Shown here: one piece after another, positions 1 through 3,469 of the stretch
Layout of the letters: each line of letters opens with the position of its first letter
Position numbering within the stretch: the first letter of the stretch is position 1
Assembly (NCBI GenBank): GCA_023475715.1
Contig: JAMCVO010000741.1
Coordinates: 1-5,588 of the forward strand
Reading direction: 5' to 3'
Length of the DNA: 5,588 bases
Source of the DNA: Actinomycetota bacterium
Lineage (GTDB): Bacteria > Actinomycetota > Humimicrobiia > Humimicrobiales > Humimicrobiaceae
Position numbers and translations under genes: made by a program
Notes under the pieces: model-generated
Databases searched by the model: none
What the model was told of the DNA's origin: nothing
The model's input: the letters and a program-made list of their open reading frames with translations, nothing else

Positions 1-22
1 CACATTAGAATATAAATTTCCG
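1..22 (+). repeat. 22-bp direct match to an internal part of fic (975-996)
   Basis: The first 22 bases are identical to 975-996 inside fic, in the same orientation. They overlap the inverted fic copy (17-74) by the six bases TTTCCG, so two separate fic pieces in opposite orientation meet at a 6-base microhomology. It is unknown whether the match continues left of the window. Confidence 0.95.
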
Positions 23-449
23 GAATAAAAGCTTTGTATCCACCTGGTTGTTGAATTAATTTTCCAACAATCATAATATCAATATCAGATAGTGCATCGT
101 ATGTTCTGTCTGCAAAAGATCCGTAAATAAATACTTTACTTATACCATTTAAATCAGATAATGCTTCCTTAAGCTGATTTTCAATTCCAATTGTTTTTTC
201 AATTATATTTTTAAAATCATTAAAAATTGGAACTTTTGTATTTAAAGAATAATAAATCTGATTTCCCTGCTTTTCTCTTTTAAATAATCCTGTTTCTTCA
301 AGTTTTATCAGCTCTCTTCTTATATTTTGAACAGGATAATTTAAAATCTTTTCCAGCTCTCGGAGATAATATTTTTTTGCTAAATTATTAAAATATAATT
401 CAATTATAGCTTTTCTTGTTTTTGATTTGGTTAAATTAAAAATATCCAT
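1..449 (-). CDS. Winged-helix + minimal nucleotidyltransferase protein, partial (open at left edge)
   Basis: The minus-strand frame starts at ATG 449 and stays open for 149 codons to the window edge, so the C-terminus is not seen. Residues 1-70 read as a winged helix-turn-helix (YYLRELEKILNYPVQNIRRE, then a wing near residues 54-68). Residues 85-129 carry a minimal nucleotidyltransferase signature: GS at 110-111, then SDID at 121-124 with the metal-binding aspartates D122 and D124. Known relatives include MntA-type antitoxins that transfer AMP to a partner toxin, and stand-alone HTH-NTase proteins; no HepT partner is visible. An AGGA ribosome site lies 7 bases before the ATG, which supports this start. 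From about residue 126 the sequence (KLIQQPGGYKAFIPE) is not NTase-like: it copies the Fic N-terminus encoded at 706-763. The native C-terminus is therefore missing or replaced. The family call is fairly secure; substrate and role are inferred. Confidence 0.8.
   Translation of the reverse strand, partial: MDIFNLTKSKTRKAIIELYFNNLAKKYYLRELEKILNYPVQNIRRELIKLEETGLFKREKQGNQIYYSLNTKVPIFNDFKNIIEKTIGIENQLKEALSDLNGISKVFIYGSFADRTYDALSDIDIMIVGKLIQQPGGYKAFIPEIYILM
17..74 (-). repeat. 58-bp inverted copy of the start of fic
   Basis: Read on the minus strand, this stretch matches 706-763 at 57 of 58 positions; the one difference is G for A at the seventh base. It begins at the base matching the fic ATG and runs in the same reading frame, so the upstream NTase frame continues directly into Fic residues 1-19. 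The two copies face each other across a 631-bp segment holding the 5' part of the NTase gene, its operators, a 65-bp repeat copy and the fic promoter. It may be an inversion site or a chimeric end; see findings. Confidence 0.95.
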
Positions 450-451
450 TT

Positions 452-493
452 TGTAATCCTTTTAGATTACAATTGTAATCAATTTTGATTACA
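452..493. promoter_or_regulatory. Tandem palindromic operator, TGTAATC-N6-GATTACA twice
   Basis: Two perfect 7-bp-arm palindromes with the same arms, TGTAATC and GATTACA, and 6-base spacers lie at 452-471 and 474-493. Only the spacers differ. Their centres are 22 bp apart, about two helical turns, so bound dimers would sit on the same face. They cover the -10 region and the start of the transcript of the winged-helix/NTase gene. The likeliest binder is that protein's own N-terminal winged helix (inference). Identical arms with unlike spacers is the usual mark of selected operator sites and is very unlikely by chance. Confidence 0.75.
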
Positions 494-500
494 TAATCAA
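457..500 (-). promoter_or_regulatory. Promoter and ribosome site of the winged-helix/NTase gene
   Basis: On the minus strand, TTGATT (495-500) and TACAAT (472-477) are separated by exactly 17 bases, a reasonable sigma70-type pair. Transcription would begin near 465. The ribosome site AGGA (457-460) follows, 7 bases before the ATG, so the leader is very short. The -10 box overlaps the edge of one of the two palindromes described separately, so a protein bound there would block RNA polymerase. Confidence 0.6.
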
Positions 501-529
501 TCTTTTTTTTAAGAACAGTTCGTAGGGTT

Positions 530-594
530 TGGCTGGCCATAGCGAACGAAGTTAGAACTGCTATTGCAAGTTCAGATAAGATTATTTTTATGCC
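530..594 (+). repeat. 65-bp dispersed repeat, copy A
   Basis: This intergenic stretch aligns without gaps to 1877-1941, with a perfectly conserved core (TGGCTGGCCA, then AGCGAACGAAGTTAGAAC) and scattered differences afterwards. The two copies lie in the same orientation on either side of the fic transcription unit. TGGCCA inside the core is palindromic. On the minus strand the core ends in CCAGCCA, as does the tRNA-like sequence at 3221-3293. No open frame is conserved between the copies, so it is noncoding: an attachment-site duplicate, a small dispersed element, or a structured RNA. Confidence 0.85.
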
Positions 595-608
595 TGAACT
601 GATTTTTT
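569..608 (+). terminator. Possible hairpin terminator upstream of fic
   Basis: AGTTCAG (569-575) pairs with CTGAACT (594-600); inner ATAA and TTAT arms can extend the stem with a small bulge. Six T residues follow at 603-608. The stem is modest and AT-rich and no plus-strand gene precedes it in the window, so it would act mainly to insulate the fic promoter. Copy B of the repeat lacks the closing CTGAACT arm. Confidence 0.3.
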
Positions 609-629
609 GAGACTCGAACCATAAATAAA

Positions 630-681
630 CCTAACAACTACTTGACCAATGTTAGGATTAAATGATATAATCCTAACAACT
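630..681 (+). promoter_or_regulatory. fic promoter with overlapping operator half-sites
   Basis: TTGACC (642-647) and a perfect TATAAT (666-671) are 18 bases apart, giving a strong sigma70-type promoter with transcription starting near 678. The palindrome GTTAGGATTA (651-660) / TAATCCTAAC (668-677) covers the spacer and the -10 box. An extra CCTAACAACT (630-639) repeats exactly at 672-681. The half-sites CCTAAC, GTTAGG and CCTAAC begin at 630, 651 and 672, at exact 21-bp steps with alternating orientation, so they share one helical face. A repressor here would shut off fic. The Fic protein's C-terminal winged helix is a candidate binder (inference). Confidence 0.75.
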
Positions 682-705
682 TTAATTAATATAATAATTT
701 TATCA

Positions 706-763
706 ATGATTATTGGAAAATTAATTCAACAACCAGGTGGATACAAAGCTTTTATTCCGGAAA
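706..763 (+). repeat. Partner copy of the 58-bp inverted repeat (first codons of fic)
   Basis: This is the fic-side copy of the inverted repeat at 17-74. It encodes the N-terminal Fic residues MIIGKLIQQPGGYKAFIPE, which fit the usual start of class II Fic proteins. This copy is therefore the native one and the one at the left edge is secondary. Confidence 0.95.
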
Positions 764-1839
764 AATTTCCTCCTGATAAAAAAATAATTATAAATACAAA
801 AACTCAACAGTTACATGCAAGGGCTGTGCTTATGCTTGGTAAACTTGACGGTATTACACAGCTGCTGCCCGACCTTGATTTTTTTATCCTAATGTATATA
901 AGAAAAGAAGCTGCAAAATCAAGTGAAATCGAAGGTACGAAAGCTACAATTATAGATGTAATAAAAAAAGAATCCACATTAGAATATAAATTTCCGCAGG
1001 ATGTAGACAGGATTCTTCATTATATACAGGCAATGGAATATGGTCTTGAAAGACTAAAGAAATTACCTTTATCGCTTAGATTTATCAGAGAAATTCATAA
1101 AATACTTTTAGAGGGTACTGCAGATGCACCAGGCAAGACACCAGGGGAATTCAGGAAATCACAGAACTGGATTGGTGGTGGATCATTAAATAATGCAACT
1201 TTTATACCGCCTTCACCATCGGAGCTTTACAGATGTCTTGATGACCTGGAAAAATTCTTATACTCAGAAAATGATTATACATCATTAATTAAAGCTGCCC
1301 TTGTTCATGCACAATTTGAAACGATCCATCCTTTTCTTGATGGTAATGGAAGAACAGGAAGACTGCTGACTACATTTTATCTTTGTAAGTTAGGAATTCT
1401 TGAAAGACCAGTATTATACCTTTCAGATTATTTTTTAAAGAATCGTGAGCAGTATTATAACAGCTTAGCAGGATATCACAGTGAAAAATGTGATATAGAT
1501 TCCTGGCTGAATTTTTTTTTTGATGGGGTGGCTATTATAGCAGAACAGGCTATTGATATATCAAAGAAAATAAATTCTTTAAGGGTAAGTGATCTATTAA
1601 AAATTCAAACACTTGGCAAGAGAGCAAAGAAAGCAATTCTTGTTCTTGAAAAATTATATAATTTACCAATTGTCACTGTAAAAAAAGTAGAAGAATGGAC
1701 CGGGCTTTCACGCCCCCAGGCAAACGAGCTTACAAAAAAAATGGCTGAACTTGGAATATTAAAACAGATTGATAAAAAAATAGAGTATGGACGTCAATTC
1801 TGGTATAAAAATTATATAGATCTATTCATAGATAAATAA
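706..1839 (+). CDS. Fic family AMP-transferase, class II, with C-terminal winged helix
   Basis: The protein has 377 residues from ATG 706. The Fic core motif HPFLDGNGRTGR lies at residues 208-219, with catalytic H208. Known Fic enzymes move AMP, or another phosphate-containing group, from a nucleotide to a target hydroxyl. The N-terminal part holds S72-xxx-E76-G77 (SSEIEG), the inhibitory helix motif that places this protein in class II (N-terminal, intramolecular inhibition). It therefore needs no separate FicA-like antitoxin. Residues from about 305 to 370 look like a winged helix (VKKVEEWTGLSRPQANELTK), common in cytoplasmic Fic proteins that also act as regulators. The frame is open back to ATG 649, but that codon lies between the -35 and -10 boxes and its 19 extra residues look like translated promoter DNA. 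No Shine-Dalgarno sequence precedes 706. The target is unknown. Repeat copies A and B flank the unit on both sides. Confidence 0.93.
   Translation: MIIGKLIQQPGGYKAFIPEKFPPDKKIIINTKTQQLHARAVLMLGKLDGITQLLPDLDFFILMYIRKEAAKSSEIEGTKATIIDVIKKESTLEYKFPQDVDRILHYIQAMEYGLERLKKLPLSLRFIREIHKILLEGTADAPGKTPGEFRKSQNWIGGGSLNNATFIPPSPSELYRCLDDLEKFLYSENDYTSLIKAALVHAQFETIHPFLDGNGRTGRLLTTFYLCKLGILERPVLYLSDYFLKNREQYYNSLAGYHSEKCDIDSWLNFFFDGVAIIAEQAIDISKKINSLRVSDLLKIQTLGKRAKKAILVLEKLYNLPIVTVKKVEEWTGLSRPQANELTKKMAELGILKQIDKKIEYGRQFWYKNYIDLFIDK
975..996 (+). repeat. Internal fic segment duplicated at the window's left end
   Basis: These 22 bases inside fic are identical to positions 1-22. Here they are ordinary coding sequence between the inhibitory helix and the Fic core, so this is the native copy. 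Confidence 0.9.
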
Positions 1840-1861
1840 ACAAACATAAGTGTTAAAGTTG

Positions 1862-1883
1862 ACATACATACCGAAATGGCTGG
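1862..1883 (+). repeat. 22-bp repeat shared with 3206-3227
   Basis: Twenty-two bases (ACATACATACC, then GAAATGGCTGG) are identical at both places and in the same orientation. The pair brackets the whole winged-helix / nucleotidyltransferase / small-protein unit. After the shared TGGCTGG, this copy continues as the 65-bp repeat and the other as the tRNA-like sequence. That pattern suggests a boundary or attachment site. Confidence 0.85.
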
Positions 1884-1941
1884 CCATAGCGAACGAAGTT
1901 AGAACCGTAATTGTAAGTTCAGATAAGGATATTTTTATACC
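1877..1941 (+). repeat. 65-bp dispersed repeat, copy B
   Basis: This copy aligns without gaps to 530-594 and sits 37 bases after the fic stop codon, before the convergent gene at 1954. Differences cluster in the second half (for example ACCGTAATTGTAAG against ACTGCTATTGCAAG), so the copies have diverged. The left part overlaps a second shared stretch, 1862-1883, identical to 3206-3227. This copy therefore links the repeat of the fic cassette to the tRNA-like site on the right. I see no clear terminator in the 1840-1953 gap. Confidence 0.85.
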
Positions 1942-1953
1942 AGCAATAATTTT

Positions 1954-2196
1954 CTAAGATTTTATCTGCAGTAATGGCAATAAAATTTCTTGCCAGTCTT
2001 TTATTGATCCGTTAACACCATTAACCTCAAGCCCATTTTCATCATAATATATTTCCAGCTTTTCATTGCAACAACCACATTTTAAAAGATATCTACGGGA
2101 TTTATTACCAGTGGCTTTTTTATGGTATACCCTTATTTCAGGTTGGCCAAATCTATCAGTGTTATAAAATTTATTTTTTCTTTTCAAAATTTTCAT
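1954..2196 (-). CDS. Small cysteine-containing hypothetical protein
   Basis: The protein has 80 residues and is rich in lysine and arginine at its start. A KCGCC cluster (C40, C42, C43) sits in a predicted beta-rich middle, followed by ENGLEVNGVNGSIKDW and a hydrophobic leucine end. I do not recognise the family. The even spread of charged and hydrophobic residues and the composed C-terminus look like a real soluble protein, not a random frame. Three cysteines without a second pair do not make a complete zinc site on their own; dimerisation could supply one. It lies 46 bases after the nucleotidyltransferase on the same strand and may be the third gene of that operon. No Shine-Dalgarno sequence is seen before ATG 2196. 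Confidence 0.6.
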   Translation of the reverse strand: MKILKRKNKFYNTDRFGQPEIRVYHKKATGNKSRRYLLKCGCCNEKLEIYYDENGLEVNGVNGSIKDWQEILLPLLQIKS

Positions 2197-2242
2197 ACTA
2201 ATTGCCGTTTGTATATTGATTTAAATACTATTAATAAAGCTC

Positions 2243-2772
2243 TTAATTTATTTTTTTAATAAAAATATTATATTTCTCCAGCTCACCCAGTTTTTCAGCC
2301 CATTTTTTTATATCTTGTATATCAATTTTATTTCTTTTTGCCACCATGACTGCCTGGTCTAAAGACTGCAAGTCGTTCCAGAAAAAGTAAGCAGCCAGCC
2401 TGTCTTTAACACAATCAGTAGGGGTTAACAGGCATATTGTACCAAACATGTATTTATGTAATTAAACTCTGATACAGACGCATCTCCAATTGAAACTGGA
2501 GGTGCTACAAAATCAATTAAGAATTTACACTTAGGATTTTCAAATAAACGGCCTCCTGTATTTTTAAAGCCCAACTGATCAAGTACCGGAATCATTGTTT
2601 TAATAGAGCTTGCCGTAATAAGGTCAATATCATAAGAAATATATGTATTATCTGAATAAATTGACACGCAAGCCCCACCGACTAAAACAGCCTCAATACC
2701 ATTTTTCTGCAAATGCTCTGATATTATTGCTGCCATTTTTTTTATTCCAACATTTTCCCAGTTTACTTTCAT
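2243..2772 (-). pseudogene. AbiEii-like nucleotidyltransferase, split by a -1 frameshift
   Basis: Two overlapping minus-strand frames make one protein of about 176 residues. The first (2772-2425, 115 residues) contains VLVGGACVSIYS and then YDIDLI: the GG...S and D-x-D signature (G32, G33, D48, D50) of the AbiEii/MenT-like nucleotidyltransferase fold. The second (2449-2243) continues with FGTICLLTPTDCVKDRLAAYFFWNDLQSLDQA, the C-terminal helical part expected after that core. The frames join near 2437-2449, where one base seems missing after AATAC, and the first frame then reads CLVQYAC and stops at 2425-2427. No slippery heptamer of the X-XXY-YYZ type is present, so programmed shifting is unlikely: this is an inactivating mutation or a sequence error. 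The start overlaps the regulator's stop as ATGA, typical of coupled translation. Such enzymes may modify tRNA or proteins; the role here is inferred. Confidence 0.8.
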
Positions 2773-3098
2773 ATGGTTTTACCTTTCCTTCTTGGCCTTG
2801 TTCTATTTCTGTAATATTTTTGTATTTCTTTTTGGGGCAGATATTGTAATGCTTTTTGAATCAATGCTCTTAATTCCTTTAAAAATGGGTATCTTGGATT
2901 AAACTGGTAAATTCTTGTCCTGCCTGCCATTAAGCTAACTACAATTCCGCCATCTTCCAATCTCTTAAGCTGTTGCTGGATTCCATTTACAGGTATACCA
3001 AACAGTTTTGCAAGCCCAGCAGGATATGCCTGCCCATAGATTTCAAGGGCAAATAAAACTTTTTCTACAGTAGCGTTACCAAATACAGACTCCAGCAT
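2769..3098 (-). CDS. ArsR-like winged-helix regulator paired with the nucleotidyltransferase
   Basis: The protein has 109 residues. Residues 8-66 form a winged helix: PAGLAKLFGIPVNGIQQQLK is the helix-turn-helix, and GGIVVSLMAGRTRIYQFN is the wing. NPRYPFLKELRALIQKAL and a basic RNRTRPRRKGK tail follow. The NPRYPFLKELRAL stretch matches my memory of small regulators found directly upstream of AbiEii-type nucleotidyltransferases. The gene has a clean AAAGGAG ribosome site, with AGGAG 7 bases before ATG 3098. Its TGA overlaps the next ATG by four bases, so the two are translationally coupled. It likely represses its own operon through the two direct repeats upstream and may serve as the antitoxin-like partner (inference). 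Confidence 0.85.
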   Translation of the reverse strand: MLESVFGNATVEKVLFALEIYGQAYPAGLAKLFGIPVNGIQQQLKRLEDGGIVVSLMAGRTRIYQFNPRYPFLKELRALIQKALQYLPQKEIQKYYRNRTRPRRKGKTI

Positions 3099-3102
3099 GT
3101 TT

Positions 3103-3145
3103 TAACTCCTTTACCATAATTTATGTTTATATTACCATAATTTAT
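3103..3145 (-). promoter_or_regulatory. Operator repeats and ribosome site of the winged-helix/NTase operon
   Basis: On the minus strand, ATAAATTATGGTAA occurs twice without a mismatch (plus-strand positions 3111-3124 and 3132-3145), 21 bp apart, two helical turns. The downstream copy runs directly into the AAAGGAG ribosome site. Tandem direct sites at this spacing next to a winged-helix gene suggest autoregulation, as known for AbiEi-like repressors, although the sites are direct repeats and not palindromes. The promoter itself is less clear: TTGTCA at 3184-3189 is a possible -35 box with a poor -10 partner. Confidence 0.6.
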
Positions 3146-3205
3146 TGTATATTTAAATAATTATTTAATAAGTTTTTTTAATTTGACAAGAAATCTCAAA
3201 GATAC

Positions 3206-3227
3206 ACATACATACCGAAATGGCTGG
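3206..3227 (+). repeat. 22-bp repeat shared with 1862-1883
   Basis: This is the right-hand copy of the identical 22-base stretch. Its last seven bases, TGGCTGG, form the 3' terminal part (CCAGCCA on the minus strand) of the tRNA-like sequence that follows. The repeat therefore spans the tRNA end, the classical place for integration crossovers. Confidence 0.85.
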
Positions 3228-3293
3228 GGAGAGAGGATCGAACCAGTGCTTTATGGAGCAGAACCACATATCCTCTCGGCAAACGACTGTTTG
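3221..3293 (-). pseudogene. Degenerate tRNA-Gln-like sequence
   Basis: Read on the minus strand, the piece ends in CTCTCCCCAGCCA, preceded by GGTTCGATCC: the encoded CCA end and T-loop words of a tRNA. A five-base-pair arm, TGTGG / CCATA (3252-3268), closes a seven-base loop TTCTGCT whose anticodon position reads CTG, glutamine. GTTTGCCGAGAGG resembles the D-arm of bacterial tRNA-Gln. The 5' acceptor strand (CAAACAG) does not pair with the 3' strand (CTCCCCA), and the T-stem is broken, so no working tRNA is encoded. An alternative fold is an 8-bp stem, GAGAGGAT (3231-3238) with ATCCTCTC (3270-3277). The tRNA origin is plausible but unproven; the relic would mark an integration locus. Confidence 0.35.
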
Positions 3294-3312
3294 ATATTGT
3301 ATAGATAATCCT

Positions 3313-3338
3313 ATATTGTTATGCATTTGCAACAATAT
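3313..3338. repeat. Inverted repeat in the 3294-3379 spacer
   Basis: ATATTGTT (3313-3320) and AACAATAT (3331-3338) are perfect 8-bp arms around a 10-base loop. No T-run follows on either strand, so this is not a good terminator; it could be a protein site or a chance product of AT-rich DNA. I see nothing else in 3294-3379. Confidence 0.35.
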
Positions 3339-3379
3339 GTTAGAATAAAAACAACTCTAATTAAGGCCAATAATATCTA

Positions 3380-3429
3380 TTTACTTTTCTATATGTTTCG
3401 TTTACTTTAAAATACTAATAAAGTAAAAT
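3380..3429 (+). promoter_or_regulatory. Putative promoter of the TPR/SLT gene with repeated TTTACTTT sites
   Basis: TTTACT (3401-3406) and TAAAAT (3424-3429) are 17 bases apart, giving transcription near 3436 and a leader of about 34 bases. TTTACTTT occurs at 3380-3387 and 3401-3408, 21 bp apart, and inverted as AAAGTAAA at 3420-3427. The latter pair forms a palindrome across the promoter. A regulator could bind here, but the region is so AT-rich that the evidence is moderate. Confidence 0.45.
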
Positions 3430-3469
3430 TCCTTTATATTATCAGCAATATAATCAGGTATATAGAAAA

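Noticed and set aside
86..100. 15-base identity CAGATAGTGCATCGT with 3672-3686
   Set aside because: Both occurrences are normal coding sequence (DALSD on the minus strand, DSASF on the plus strand) with no extension; most likely coincidence, although it is longer than expected.
649..705. N-terminal extension of Fic from ATG 649 as a membrane or signal segment
   Set aside because: It is hydrophobic only because it translates AT-rich promoter DNA; the -10 box and the likely transcript start lie inside it.
2425..2449. Programmed -1 frameshift in the nucleotidyltransferase
   Set aside because: There is no slippery heptamer and no clear downstream structure; a lost base explains it better.
2643..2849. 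Plus-strand open frame opposite the NTase/regulator junction
   Set aside because: It is antisense to two well-supported genes and has no recognisable domain or ribosome site.
3385..3469. Three-way junction leader: TTTTCTATAT (3385-3394) with ATATAGAAAA (3460-3469) enclosing two smaller hairpins
   Set aside because: The likely transcript start near 3436 would exclude the outer arm, and a 10-bp AT-only match is not improbable in DNA this AT-rich.
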